Positions 21,600-33,604 of a stretch of 64,000 nucleotides of DNA are shown one piece after another. Positions within the stretch are counted from its first letter, which is position 1. Each line of letters opens with the position of its first letter. Source of the stretch: Magicicada septendecula (Eukaryota; Arthropoda; Insecta; Hemiptera; Cicadidae); NCBI GenBank assembly GCA_034769895.1, contig CM068373.1, positions 19,387,967-19,451,966 on the forward strand, given 5' to 3'. The notes beneath the pieces were generated by a model. That model saw nothing but the letters and a program-made list of their open reading frames with translations. It made no database searches and had not been told where the DNA came from. Position numbers and translations under genes: made by a program.

Positions 21600-22110
21600 A
21601 AGTTTGCTAAAAAGGTTGTGCTCTGGATGTGATTTCTAATATGTATAAATTTATGGAAGATGAAAGGTGAAAAAAGATGGAACAAGTATCTTTCTAAAAC
21701 AAGTTCAAAAACGAATAACATCAGCAATGGGGCTTTCTGAAAGAACAGAAGAGATGGGTGGAGGTAACAATAGAAAATGGACAGTCACTGCAATTACAAT
21801 ATCACGTAAAGAAAGGAAGAGGAAGTCAAAAATATCCATAGTAATATGAACAACTTATAATTTTGTAAAATCGTGAACACAGATGAGGCGTTGGTCTACA
21901 CATCTCGTACAATAGAAAAAGTCGTGGTAAGACGAATGAGGTGAAGGAACGAATCTGCCATTAAATAAAGGAAACAGATTTATGACAGTTCAAGCGGATA
22001 CAGATCAAGGTTCATATATGGTGAGTTTTAAATGGGGACAGAAACAGGTGATTTTTACGAGGATTTGAACAATAGAGGTTTCGACAAATGGGTGATTGAA
22101 AACTAATTTC
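21600..22110 (+). pseudogene. DDE transposase relic (Tc1/mariner-IS630-like superfamily)
   Basis: Heavily frame-shifted remains: MYKFMEDER, VQKRITSAMGLSERTEE (a helix-turn-helix start seen in insect DDE transposases), KERKRKSKIS, then pieces resembling the catalytic part (NTDEALVYTS, and a segment like DYHHEMNSENFKKWV as GDFYEDLNNRGFDKWVIEN). No termini were located. The attribution is by resemblance from memory and needs a profile search. Confidence 0.45.
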
Positions 22111-23429
22111 GGGGTTAAAAAAAAACGGCGTATTGGACAGTAACGGCTGTAGAAATAGAAAAAGAGACGTTTTTGAAAGGGATAATTTAGGGCTGATCAC
22201 ACTGAGCTTCCCACTACCCTTACTTTTCACTACTTTTTACTACTTTTCACTACTTTTCAAGGAGCTATGAACCGGCCACCATAACGTAACACGATTGTAA
22301 TAAACTTATTCCATCCATCTTACTAACTGTCTCTACTCTCTCTCTCTCTCTCTCCCACATCCTCAGCCATCAGTCTCTTTACCGTTGACTGGTTTCATAG
22401 TGTCCTCGAGGACTTCCTACTTGACCCAATCTATTCAACTCCGATTATCTTCAACATTCCACGTCCTCAACAGTCCACCCGAGATACTCAAATCCCTACA
22501 ATTCTTTCCTTCACTTCACCGTCCATTAATCCTGGCTGTCGCAACCAGTGGCCCCAAAACATCTCTTATCTTCTCCATGCTGTAGGAGCTCTAGTTGCTC
22601 CTTTCTCCCATTATTTTCAGAGCGCGCTTGTTTGTTACTTTTGGCACCTATATTATTTTAAACGTTCCCTATCGTGACAAACTTATTTTATCACAAACTT
22701 TTCCCCTTGGCAACGATAGGTTTTGTATTCGTATAGTGTAATATTCTAAACAATCTAATTCCAAAATGTCTTACTGATCATAAATCCAATTAAAATTTTG
22801 CTGTTGTAATTGATATTTTTAAAATACATTTAACTGGAGGGCTATCATCAGAAACTGGCGTAGTTTTAAAACATTGATCTAGTTTTTGAGGTTTTTTATT
22901 GTTTCCAAATGAGCTTCCTCTTTAATTTTTTTTAGCTTGCGTTTGTAGGGTCCACTAGCCGTGTGAATGTTTATGTTCATGTTCATGATGAATACGTTTA
23001 GTTACGGATTCAATTCTATGTTAATAAAGTTTTCACACTAATAAATATCAACGAAACAACACGGTGCCCACCACACAAAGCTAAAAACCTTCTTTACGTT
23101 CAAAACAAAATAAAAACATAACCTCAAATTGCAAACCGTTCAGTCACAACGCAGATAAACAATTATCAAACAAGAGTGGTACAACGGTCGCGTAAATTCG
23201 GGGGCAATATAGCGGACGTTCAAAATTCGTATGCGCAGATTAGTTTTCAAGGATGCCAACGTCTTAAAAATAAGGGCAAAATATTTCAATAAGAACTATC
23301 TTCCATTTGTATTATTAACAAAAATTGATCATTTAATTTCAAAAAAAATTATATGTAAACAAATCGAAGTGCCTCCTAATTTTATAAAAATATTTCTATT
23401 AAAAAAATTATAGGCTATATCTAGAGCTT
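22111..23429. other. Unassigned; CT-rich patch
   Basis: Short (CT)n at 22338-22353 and an adjacent C/T-rich strip to about 22600 with an open frame (22385-22585) that I do not recognise. Otherwise AT-rich. Confidence 0.35.
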
Positions 23430-23486
23430 ACGGCCCCCCGCACCCTAGGCCGCGGTCTAATCGGCCTAGTGGCAAATCCGGCACTG
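23430..23486. mobile_element. hAT-type terminal fragment
   Basis: Ends GGCAAATCCGGCACTG. Inverted, this gives CAGTGCCGGATTTGCC, a typical hAT terminal repeat, with the CCTAGGCCGCGGTC subterminal zone. No matching opposite end was found in the window. Confidence 0.45.
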
Positions 23487-24289
23487 TTCTATAGTAGATT
23501 TGTTGTTGTTGTGTAAATGGTAATCACGGCATAAAAATTTAAAAAATTTAGGCTTGCGAGTCGACAACTTGGATTTAGCGAGCACAAGGGATTTGTCCTG
23601 TCCCTTGAATCTCGTTATAAGCAAGTTCCACTGCATTTTACTCAGTTCTTGTCTTTTAATCGTTCTATTCATAAGTCACATTAACAACACAATGTCCACT
23701 CAACCTCTAATTGTCCTTCCCTTTCTTTCTGCATGTGAGATGTTCTGCTAACCGGGTAAAACCGATACTTCAATCAATAATTATTTCACTGCTATTGTTT
23801 GTTCTCCAGTCTACACGCACACGCTAAACTTCAATTATTCATTTTGCAGCCAGTTTTACATCCTGAGAGATGAATTGAATAATTTACGGCTGCAGGATCA
23901 ACACGTTCTGTGGGTTGCAGTATATGGGGATTACATCGGCAACGATATCGTGTTTGTTTTGATACGATCTTGTTGGCAGCGTTTGCTCTTACTATGCTAT
24001 CACTATGTTTACAACACGGCTTACAACAATTATGTGTGTCATACTCCGAAGTGTTTTAAATTATTAGCATCAGGAACGGCGTTGTTAAAAATATAATATA
24101 ATTATATATTGTAATAACATTGATTCGTATTGTGCTTGGATATTAGTTACTGCGTATATTTTAATTAATTGTGAATCCAAGATAGCAGGAAAGTGCCCTT
24201 TACGAGTATATAAATATAATGTTTCATCCTTGTTAAATATAAATATATAATTATATCCTCGTACAGTTCTACCTATCAACTGTAATACC
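23487..24289. other. No gene recognised
   Basis: Two small frames (23554-23751 and 23875-24096, +) without recognisable motifs. Confidence 0.35.
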
Positions 24290-25030
24290 GAAGCGTGGCT
24301 GCAAAAATTTGGCATCATGCTTGACTGCAAACTTACCTAGCCACCTCATATCACACGAACCTCAAACCAAGCTCGCAAACGAATCCGCTCTCTCAGAACT
24401 CTCAGCAGCAACGACCGTTGCTCCAGCTGATTACTAAGCCGAATCTACACACCCTGTATCCGCCCGAAAATGGCATACGCCCATCCCATACTTCTAGCTG
24501 CCGACCCTGCCCCCCCCAAACCCTACCGAATCACCGAACGGCGAGCCCTTCGAATTATCTGCCGCAAACCTCTTATTACCAAATCCTCCAACAGCGTTCT
24601 GTATGCACTAAACAAATTCTTCACAAATCTCGACTCCTTCCTATACTAGATCAACTGCAAATGCTCACAAACTGCAAAACAACCCACTTCCCTACTATCC
24701 ATAGCCACCTGCATCAACAGAACTACCAGCAACATCCGTAGACCTTCCTTCCTCGTAAACCGCCTCCTTACCATATGGACCTCCTCCCAGAACTCCTCGC
24801 CGCCTGCGTCATAGAAGTAGAAACACTTAATTCCCATCTTCAAACATACTCAACCTGCCATCCCATCCTTCCTGGTCACATAACACTTTAAAATTTCCCT
24901 AACTACTTACCCAGTCTTTACCCTTTTGTTTTGTGTCCCTCGCCTACCTTGATGCCTCTCTATCGCTCCCCTCCAGCTTTGGCGACCTGCAGTACTTGTC
25001 CCTATCTTGGCCGCCCTCATGTAAAAATAT
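24290..25030 (+). pseudogene. LINE fragment, C-rich, RT C-terminus and 3' end
   Basis: Reading across frames: FGIMLDCKLT (the FLGV.LD.KL box after the RT), QARKRIRSLRTLSSND, IRPKMAYAHPILLAA and YRITERRALRIICRKPLI. This is the usual C-terminal region of Jockey/CR1-like LINEs. It has several stops. The sequence is markedly C-rich compared with its flanks and ends in a short A/T tail near 25030. Confidence 0.65.
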
Positions 25031-25035
25031 AACAA

Positions 25036-25735
25036 ATAACAGATATATTGCTAAGAAAAAATAATGATAATAATAAAACACCATTACAGTACAGTAGTGA
25101 AGTCAGAATGCCTATATGCAAGTGAATATCTAGCACTGAATTATAATTTAGACAGACTAGAAATATTGGAAAGACGAATTATTAGGAAAATATTAGGCCC
25201 ACGAAAAACTTCAGAAGGCTGGAAATTAAGAAGTAATGATGAAATATATCAAAGTATAGAAATTATAACAAAAACAATGAGAAAAAGAAGACTATTATTT
25301 TTTGGACATTTATATAGAATGGACGACAATAGGTTGACAAAGCATATCTTCAAATATCTGTGGGAGAAGAAGTCAACATCAAGTTGGATTAAAGAAGTAC
25401 AAAAGGATTTAGAAAAAAATAATATACACGCAGAAGAAATAATTGAAGGAGACGTTTTTCGGGCAAAAGTGTTAAAAATGGAGGGAGTCCAGGGTAAGAG
25501 AGAGAAAAACGCAGGTTCAAAGTGGACTGAAGACAGGAAGAGGAGACACAGTGAGAAGATGAAAGAGTATTGGAAATAAGGAAAGAACAAAGAGTAAAGA
25601 ATTGAAATTGGCATGTGGTCTCTAGATGGCCAATACGGAAAAAATGTAATTCGTTGCAACCACAGGAGGAATCTTTCCTTGCTGGGCTGGTGAACACTGT
25701 TTTATTATTATTATCGTTTCTTTAGCAATATGTTT
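25036..25735. repeat. Inverted repeats bracketing a LINE piece
   Basis: ATATTGCTAAGAAAAAATAA at 25038 mirrors the sequence around TTTCTTTAGCAATATG (25718-25733), both next to TAATAATAAAACA-type runs, giving arms of about 40 bp around a 600-bp interior. Confidence 0.5.
25064..25579 (+). pseudogene. LINE reverse transcriptase C-terminal fragment
   Basis: Uninterrupted 171-codon frame: SECLYASEYLALNYNLDRLE, ILERRIIRKILGPRKTSEGW, NDEIYQSIE and RRLLFFGHLYRMDDNRLTKH. This corresponds to the YGSE.W...FERRILR.I.GP...GH..RM region that follows the RT in many insect LINEs. The lysine/glutamate-rich tail ends MKEYWK. The reverse transcriptase proper is absent. The open frame is notable, but the fragment starts without a natural promoter or N-terminus. 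Confidence 0.7.
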
Positions 25736-25799
25736 AACTAAGATTGGGAGTTTTGACGATGTCTATTTGTTAGTGGTAGACTTATCTTCGTATTGATTT

Positions 25800-25860
25800 T
25801 TTGTTCGCCTGAAGACGACATCTGATTCTATGGGGGTCGAAACATCGTGTTTCTTAATTT
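25800..25860 (+). ncRNA. Hammerhead-like motif (single)
   Basis: CUGAAGA (25809-25815), extra C, a GAC...GUC hairpin, GAAA (25839-25842), C, then GU further on. Helix II is only partly paired. Confidence 0.45.
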
Positions 25861-26570
25861 TAACTTTAACTGACGATGGCCAATGTCCGAAACCTTATAC
25901 TCTGTAATGAGTATATTACGCCGTCCATTAATAATACTTTCAAGAATCGCTTTACCTTGTGTGTTCGTTCGATCGCTTGTATAATTTTGTATGTTATAAG
26001 TTTGTTGTTGTCGCCCGTCTGTTTTGAAAAACAGTTAGTTGTTTTGTTCCTCGATGATTTTCACGCAATGTCTCTAACAAGGGTAGGTGACTATAACAGT
26101 GTCTATAATCTATAACCCACATTCTCCGTTTTCGCCACTTTTTTGTTGACATGACAGTCAGACTAGAAAATCATCGTAGAACACGAGAGCAATTAACGAA
26201 AAATTCAGGAAGGCTCTAGAATACGCTCTTCTCAGTATCAGCACATGTTAATGACGGAAATCTGTCTGGTGTTAGTATGTTTTGCAAAATAAACGTAGCA
26301 ATCATCCAATGTTAGGTGTGCATAATTATTTTTTACTGAATGATAAAAGGAACTAGACAATCGCTATTGACCTACTGTGGTGTAATGTATGTTCAATTCT
26401 TGCATTACGCTGAAGGAATCAAAATTTTGTGAGGATTTCTGGATTACTTTAATGATGCTTAATAGTGACAGTATTGAGCGCTGTAATTGATTTATATTAA
26501 ATTTTTTGAAGAATGCCGTAGTTAAAACTCAGAGCCTAGACGATAACTATACCCTACAGTCATACGTGTG

Positions 26571-26848
26571 ACCTCATCACTGCCTTAGGCCTAATTGTTA
26601 TGACCCAATTCATAAGAAATGTCTTGTATATAACGAATTCGTTGTTCTATTCATAGAAGAGAACCATAAGTTTGTTAATCCTTTGGAAGACTATGAACTT
26701 TTAAAAGTAGTAAATAACACAGTTGAAAGGAAGCTTAGAGAGGAGTTGGAAATATTAAAAGAAAGAGAGAAAGGGTTAGAGAATTTAATGAACAATAAAA
26801 CTAAATTTGATAATGAAGAAATATTTTATAATATAATTAAGAAGTAAA
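26571..26848 (+). CDS. Unrecognised open frame, possible lone exon
   Basis: A stop-free stretch of about 92 codons lacking an early ATG begins after CTGCCTTAG (an AG acceptor-like site at 26588). It reads NCYDPIHKKCLVYNEFVVLF, FVNPLEDYELLKVVNN, ERKLREELEILKEREKGLEN and ends FYNIIKK. The end looks like a charged coiled coil. I do not recognise it. In such AT-rich sequence a chance frame of this length is uncommon but possible. It may be the last exon of a host gene or a piece of an unknown element. Confidence 0.3.
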
Positions 26849-26979
26849 AGGTAGAGGACGGATAGATAACATTAATAATTAAATTGCATATATGGATGTT
26901 GTTGAAATAAGGGTGAGTGACTGCTCCCAAAAGTGTGAATGAGAAAGTTTAGGTTACAATGTTAGGTTTTGAAAAGAAT

Positions 26980-27129
<150 letters not shown>

Positions 27130-27454
27130 TGTGCTAGAAAAATATGTAACTGTACAGACGAGGGTGACAGGGCTCGGAGGTTGGAAGAGACATTTAACTT
27201 ATAGCTTGTTTGCGGGGGTGTGTGTGGACAGTGGGGTTGGTGGGGGTGTGAAGAGTTTGTTTTATTCTGTTGTTGTTGTTGTTATTTTCGATCTCACTAT
27301 GAGCTGAGAAGCTTGAAAGCTTGAAATTGGAATAATTTTTCTATAGTGGTGTGGAACAGTGATAATTCTGTTTGTGATTATAATCATTAACACAACTTTC
27401 TTATACAAATGTTTAATTAAATTTGTGATGTTATTCAATTTGTTTCTTCTGCAA

Positions 27455-27545
27455 GTAGTATAATTTCGTATATTCTTTTAACACCTGACGCACGTTTCAC
27501 TGAAAAATATCAGTATCATCAGAGGTTTCTAAGTCTGATTGTGAT
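27455..27545 (-). mobile_element. PLE-type terminal fragment
   Basis: A minus-strand PLE end with a well-paired hammerhead motif, ending against the remaining LTR of the Gypsy fossil to the right. Confidence 0.5.
27481..27528 (-). ncRNA. Hammerhead-like ribozyme (single)
   Basis: Minus strand: ACCU pairs with AGGU (helix I), CUGAUGA, extra U, an ACUGA/UCAGU hairpin, GAAA, A-C/G-U helix III with a GUGC loop, then C at the cleavage site. Confidence 0.7.
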
Positions 27546-28209
27546 AAGTAAAATTGGTGATTAGTGACTTGATTGGTGTCTTGTATTTTGTTTCCACTGT
27601 ACCATACGACGATCAGTAGACCGTCGTAACAGTGGTGTCAGAAGTGGGAAAGAATCGTTAACAGTGGAAACAGTGGACGCTTGTACAAGACTAGTATAAT
27701 TTGTAATTAATCGTAAACAGTGGATGCCAGTCAGATGATGGAAGCTTTCCAAGCGCTTCTACTACAAACAGAAAAACGACAAGACGAGAAAGCGGAAGCT
27801 AGACAGAAAGCCCTCCTGCTGGAAGCAGAGGAACGACGACGACAGGATGCAGAAGAAGCAGAAAGACGACAGAAACAAGAACGAAGACAAGAAAGGGAAG
27901 AAGCGGAAAAACGACAGGATGAAAAACGAAGGCAGGATAGAGAAGAGGCTGAATAACGACAGAAAGCACTGATGTTCGAGTCGGAAGGACGACAGGCAGG
28001 GAAACGGAAGCGCGAAACAGAAGACATCAAAGAGTTAATACAGGAGCAAAAGCAGACACAAGAACAACCCGCTGCAGAGTTGGGTCTCCTACGAGGTGAG
28101 CTTAATAAGCGAGTTACTAAAATATCGGAGGTACAAGAATCAATGACATTAAAAATAGCTCAAGTAGAAATCTGTCTCGAATGTTGAAGAATCGATGTAT
28201 ACATAAATA

Positions 28210-28847
28210 CATAGTTACTGTATGGTCTCCAGATCACTGTATATGATTAAATAAATAATTACCTTATTTTATCCACTAAGTGATCTTCTTTTTCTTTTTT
28301 AATTACTACATAATTACTACAATTATTACAATTATATTATTACATTATATATTATTACAATAATTACATAATTACTACCTAATAAACGAAAATCATACAT
28401 ACACTGGATTTAAAGAGAATTTGGAACCTTTACATATAGGTAAAAAGGGTCAACTACTGGATGCCCTAGAGGAATTTGAAATATACAAGGCCTTAAGAAG
28501 AAATAAAAATCAGGTACTTAATGAACAGTTGTCATTCAAATCAAATAAACTATATGACACAGCTATGAAAACAAACCGTGAATAGCGTGTACGGATCAGT
28601 TGAATGTCGGACTTCGGCCAGTGCACTGGTTCGTTTGTAGCGCGTTCCGATACAGATTTAATGTTCTATGTTAATTTATTTAAGTGTGTTATGTGTTTGT
28701 GTCGTTGTGAATTTTTAACGAAACCCTAATAATAGGGTAGATTTTGCTTTTACCTGAAGATGGGGATATAAGCACTGAAACATGTAGTAATTAAAAAAGA
28801 AAAAGAAGATCATTTAGTGGATAAAATAAGGTAATTATTTATTTAAT
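28210..28847 (+). mobile_element. PLE inserted into the Gypsy fossil, 12-bp TSD
   Basis: TATACATAAATA at 28198-28209 is repeated at 28848-28859. The left arm AATAATTACCTTATTTTATC mirrors GATAAAATAAGGTAATTATT on the right. The inside encodes a PLE C-terminus (28381-28584: ENHTYTGFKENLEPLHIGKK, LEEFEIYKALRR, LSFKSNKLYDTA). Confidence 0.85.
28745..28795 (+). ncRNA. Hammerhead-like motif, weak hairpin
   Basis: CUGAAGA (28754-28760), U, an interior with poor pairing, then GAAA (28777-28780) and C-AU-GUA. It looks decayed. Confidence 0.4.
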
Positions 28848-31315
28848 TATACATAAATATCTGTCATAGAAGTATCCATATCAAATAAAATATCTGCATT
28901 AAAAAACTCAATTACAACCTTAAGAGAACAAATTAAAATGAAGTCGAGCAGTTCATGAAGATACAACCAAAACAAATTTCTGAGCAGACTGTACCAATGA
29001 TAAAGACAGAAAAGACAATAGAGAAAGTCACCTTGCCTGCGGTTGGGACAGTTCATGTCAAGGCTCCAAACTTTGACGGAAGCAGTCACTGGGCAACGTA
29101 CCTCGGCCAATTTGAAGCTCCTGCCTGCGCAAATAATTGGACAGAAAAAGAGAAGGCAGTTTCACTCATTCTCGCTTTAAAAGGGCCTGCCGCATAGCTA
29201 CTACAGAAAGTGCCACTTGACAGCCAGAACATCTATGATGAATTGATTAAAGCTCTAGAATTACGCTAAGGTGATAAAAATTTGCAAGATGTGTACTACG
29301 CTCAGTTAAGAACAAGACGACAATATTTCGGGGAGAGTCTTGACGAGTTTCAAGCAAGTATAGACAGACTGATTAGATTAGACTATCCTGAAGCACCAGA
29401 AGATTTTTTAAATAAGGTTTGCGGTGCAGACATTTATTGATGGCATCGGAGATTGTGAACTTCAGCATGTGTTACGAATGGCAAGACACCGAAATAGATC
29501 AGAAGCTCTTGTTCACACTGTAGAGTTTGAAGCTGTCGAGTCAGCGTCCCGCTACATTAATGGGTTCATGCCATCACATTGTAGTCAGAACATCCCAGTA
29601 TCAGATTGCCGTTACGATGGTTGCAGAAAAACAATGTTGTCGGATAAAGAATTCAGAAGTTCAAGAGCGTCGCAACGATTTGAACGATGGGAGAAAGACA
29701 GAAGGTCGAAATGTTACAACTGTGGAGATCGTGGTCATCTACAGGTAGATTGTTGGGAGAAGAAAATACAGAGGGAAGAGAGTGATCGCTCTAATTAGAG
29801 AAGTAAAGCCCCAGAACAGCACACAGTTTCCACGTTACGTAACACCAGTGGAAACTTGATCATTAATAGATTTGCGGAAGGTAAATCAACATCATTTACA
29901 GCTGACACGGGCGCATCAGTGTCCATTGTGCGCCCCGATTTAGTCAGCAACCGCCAGCCTCTAATTAGCTCTAGTACAAAACAGACTGTGACTGGAAGCC
30001 CCGTCAAGGTGCTAGGAAAGGTAGACGTACATGTACGCCTGGGTCTTCTCGAGTTTAGCCACCAAATGCTCGTTGCAGACATTGTCGATGAAGTGATTCT
30101 TGGCACGGGGATTATGAATGCCTACGGATTCGTTCTGGACTTAAGAGAGAATATCCTGAGGGTTGGCCAAGAAAAGATAAAGCTTTACATGGCTAAAATG
30201 ACAGGGTCAACTATTCGATTATGTAAGTGACAATGGCCGAAGAAGAAGTCAACAGGTCTGGTGAAGAGGAACCCTTCCTATTGCGGAAATGGAGGAAGAA
30301 CTAGCAGAGGAAGTATAAATAAGTGTAACGACAAAAGAAGTGATTGGAAAGCCAACTATGGGTGTCGAGAGAAGATTCTTCCTCGTTCCTGAGTTATTGG
30401 AAGACCGCGGGGGAAACTTTGCTGAAGATGAAGTCACGCAAGAGGTTGCTGACGAGAACCAATCAGACTTGGACCAGCTAATGGCGTTTAGGTCATCAGT
30501 ACATGACGCAACGACAGTGATTCCAACAAAACCAGTGGCTGAGCGGAAGACTCATATTTCTTGGAACTTGATGTTCGGGTCACACGAGATTGAATTCGAA
30601 GAACCGGAGAATTATCTTTCGCAAATAGACCAGCTATGTAGATCGCGTGGCCAAGTATTATTTCAGAGACGGTTTGCCAGTTCGGGACGAACAGGCTTAA
30701 GGAGAGGGAGGTGTTACGATATTACAGAACACACTACGTGTTTCTCGGGTATTCCAGTGGAGTCCAGCTGTAATATGTGTGTGTGTGCGTGTGTGTGTGC
30801 GTACGTATTGCTGCTACTTTGAGGTGAAGGACATTTACGTGACACTTGTCACGCGTTCGTGACTGATCCAGATTTCACCAGTCCGCGCGCGCTGTGTGCA
30901 AGACCGCAATCATTTACGTTCTGGTGTTTTCTTGTAGTGTTCTTGACATGTGTAGAATAGACTATTCTAGATATCTCAGCGGGGTATAAATACAAGACTT
31001 CAGCGACGCCTAGTTCAGTTTGAGTTGCGAAATATTCCAGTGCGGTTCGAAGTATTGTGGCGAAGTGTTATGTGTTTTATAATTGTGCGGGACAATTGTA
31101 AGACAATTGTGTTTTATATTCGTTGACATTATTATTGCGTGTGAAGAATTTTTTATTTGATTCATTGTAAGAGACTATCTTGTTGATTATAAACTGTGAT
31201 TATAAAAACTGATTATAAATTGTGATAATTAAAACTGGTGATTAGTGACTTTGTTGGTGTCTTGTACTTATTTTGTTTTAGACTGTACCGGACGACGATC
31301 AGTAGACCGTCGTAA

Positions 31316-31385
31316 AAATATGTTTCCGGAAACATGTCCCAAATAAGGGAAATAAACATCTTGAGGTAAAATAATTGTAAATTTT
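31316..31385 (+). mobile_element. PLE family D terminal fragment
   Basis: CCGGAAACATG...AGGGA and AACATCTTGAGGTAAA match, inverted, the family D end at 61295-61345. It adjoins the right LTR of the Gypsy fossil. Confidence 0.5.
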
Positions 31386-32819
31386 AAATACATTATATAT
31401 ATTGCAATGGGTGAGATTTGCATATAAAATAATAAATTTCACTCGTAACATATGATAGCATGTTTCAATGAGAACTAGTCAAAATAAAAGTTGCGTGTTG
31501 GAACATTGTATTATAGACAGTGAGAATGATGTCAGAATTGTTAGATTAAGTTAATTTTTGACTGTATACAAAAATATGAGTGTTGTGAAATAGTGCGAAC
31601 GTATGCATAGGCATATGGCGAGTGGGCGAATTAATTATAAAAAATTAACTAACAAAAAAATTATAAAGAATTAACAATAAAACATCGAATTAAATTAAAT
31701 CACTTTTATGTAAATCAAATGTCTGACATAAGACTTATACCAGAATGAGCACAAAAATAAGACCAATCTGGTAGTAATGTTTGTTAATGATATAAAGTAC
31801 AAAATATATACGTTTTTCATAAATAAAGGTTTTATCACCCACAAGAAAAGTAATAATATTATACCGGTTTATTGTGCACGTTTTACATTGCCCATATGCA
31901 ATTTATTACAAGTAGAATGTTATCTGGACTGTAGTGAAAGGGTGAGGGAACAGTTTTGACCAATCAGATGGGCTAATATATCAGTTGAGTTGTTCCGTGA
32001 CAGGATGCAAGTCAGTCTACCGTAGTACTCAGAAAATGCTACTCACTATAACGTGTAATCGTTAACTCTGATTCAGTACGATAGGTCTGTCAGGAGTTAC
32101 GAACACTAATAGTAAAGTGCGCGACTGATATTCGAGTGCTAATTCGGTAATAGTTTCAAGATTGTCCGATTAGGTTTCTATGATCACATCAAGTTGCCGG
32201 AGCTACATAGCCTAGTTAACTAATAATTAATAATTGAATATTGCCATAGAAGTACCCAACCCGTACAACGACCCTGAGAGCTTTAAAACGGGAGGAGATC
32301 CTGAAGAAGAACCACAGGAGGAGCGGCGGTATCCTGACGACTACCTGGAAGGAGCATCTGTCAACATTCACCAGGAAACCAGGAGAAACACCGCATCATT
32401 CATCTTATTCAGGAAAGTAAACCCATTTATAATAAACTAAATAAAACAATTATAAACTAATAAGACACAGAAACTTATAGAAATTAACGTGTACGTTATT
32501 AGTGTGTAGGAATTATTTTAAAGTAATGCTGAAGGTCAACAGAAACTGTTCATTAATTTTATTTACAAATGAAGCAGTAATTTATTTATTTATTTAAACA
32601 GAATTATTTATTTATTTAATTTGTATTAAAAAACTGTTTATTAATTTTGTTGTGCTATTATAAACTGTAGTAAACTCTGTGTCGTCTAAATTTAAGAAAA
32701 TCTTTGATTAAAGCCAAACATTCCATACCTAAATATCGACTTATTTATTCTATACTACCTTGTACATCGCAATACATATTATGTGCTCAAATTTTTCTTG
32801 TTATTATTATTATTAATAC
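31386..32819. other. No gene recognised
   Basis: Contains a short acidic frame (32234-32440, +; PNPYNDPESFKTGGDPEEEP) with an AAAGTAAAC donor-like site at its end, a candidate exon that I cannot assign. The remainder is AT-rich. Confidence 0.3.
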
Positions 32820-32820
32820 A

Positions 32821-32870
32821 AATATCTGATGATGATAGTTGTATTACTATGGAAACATTTGTAATTCACA
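32821..32870 (+). ncRNA. Hammerhead-like motif, PLE family F
   Basis: CUGAUGA (32826-32832), extra U, an AUAGU/ACUAU hairpin, GAAA (32852-32855), A-C/G-U with an AUUU loop, then A. The following sequence (ATTTGTAAT...AAAATAAAAAA) is shared with the copy at 36541. Confidence 0.55.
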
Positions 32871-33137
32871 AAATAAAAAAATATATTCTTGTTAAAAGTT
32901 TTTATTATTATTAACTAGCTGTTACTGTAGCGATTGCGATTGTAGCAAAATGTTTGAGAATCTTTAACTGAAAATGTGTGTGTGTCTACAGCAAACGTTT
33001 CAAAAATAACGTGACGCGTGGCATTTTGTCAACGGAAACTTGTATTTATTTTAATATTCATTTTTAAAGTATCCAAGTCACTGTATTAAATAAATAATTG
33101 CGTATCTAATCCGTCGAGTGAATTACTTGTAATTTCG

Positions 33138-33180
33138 CTTGACGCGTTTCAGGGCATAAGCCCCATCTTCAGAATAATTC
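33138..33180 (-). ncRNA. Hammerhead-like ribozyme, left arm
   Basis: Minus strand: CUGAAGA, U, GGGGC-UUAU-GCCCU hairpin, GAAA, C-GC-G, U-C. Same family as the three copies at 33.4-33.6 kb. Confidence 0.65.
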
Positions 33181-33404
33181 CTCTTCACAGAACGTCAGAC
33201 ATTAAGATTAAAATGTAATAAATTAAAAATTAAATCAATGGTTGAAACATTAACTCGTAAAAATATTAAAATCTACTAAACGCACAGAGGAGCACGCACT
33301 ATCACAACATGAGTTTACTTCGCGTTATAGCCGGTGTACACCGCCGCGATGTTACTCGCGCACTCAATTAAAAAGACTTAATGTCTGACGTTCTGTGAAG
33401 AGGA

Positions 33405-33450
33405 ATTATTCTGAAGATGGGGCATATGCCCTGAAACGCGTCAAGTGAAA
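33405..33450 (+). ncRNA. Hammerhead-like ribozyme, array unit 1
   Basis: CUGAAGA (33411-33417), extra U, GGGGCA-UAUGCCCU self-pairing hairpin, GAAA (33433-33436), C-GC-G helix III, U-C cleavage step at 33442. Confidence 0.65.
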
Positions 33451-33481
33451 TTACTTAATGTCTGACGTTCTGTGAAGAGGA

Positions 33482-33527
33482 ATTATGCTGAAGATGGGGC
33501 ATATGCCCTGAAACGCGTCAAGCGAAA
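33482..33527 (+). ncRNA. Hammerhead-like ribozyme, array unit 2
   Basis: Same core as unit 1, offset by 77 bp. The base before CUGAAGA differs (GCTGAAGA). Confidence 0.65.
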
Positions 33528-33558
33528 TTACTTAATGTCTGACGTTCTGTGAAGAGGA

Positions 33559-33604
33559 ATTATTCTGAAGATGGGGCATATGCCCTGAAACGCGTCAAGC
33601 AAAA
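33559..33604 (+). ncRNA. Hammerhead-like ribozyme, array unit 3
   Basis: Same core as units 1 and 2. Confidence 0.65.

Larger units (their letters stand above)
27550..31315 (+). mobile_element. Ty3/Gypsy LTR retrotransposon fossil (family G)
   Basis: Parts on the + strand: a partial left LTR ending CAGTAGACCGTCGTAACA, a primer-site-like TGGTGTCAGAAGTGGGAA, gag with a long Gln/Glu/Arg coiled coil and the zinc knuckle CYNCGDRGHLQVDCW, protease with FTADTGASVSIV, traces of the integrase end, and a right LTR (about 30712-31315) with GGGGTATAAATAC as promoter. It is broken, with many breaks. A PLE is inserted in gag (28210-28847). Same family as 41989-46469. Confidence 0.8.

Noticed and set aside
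27731-28030. Ser/Arg-rich minus-strand frame
   Set aside because: Shadow of the Gln/Glu/Arg coiled-coil gag region on the + strand.
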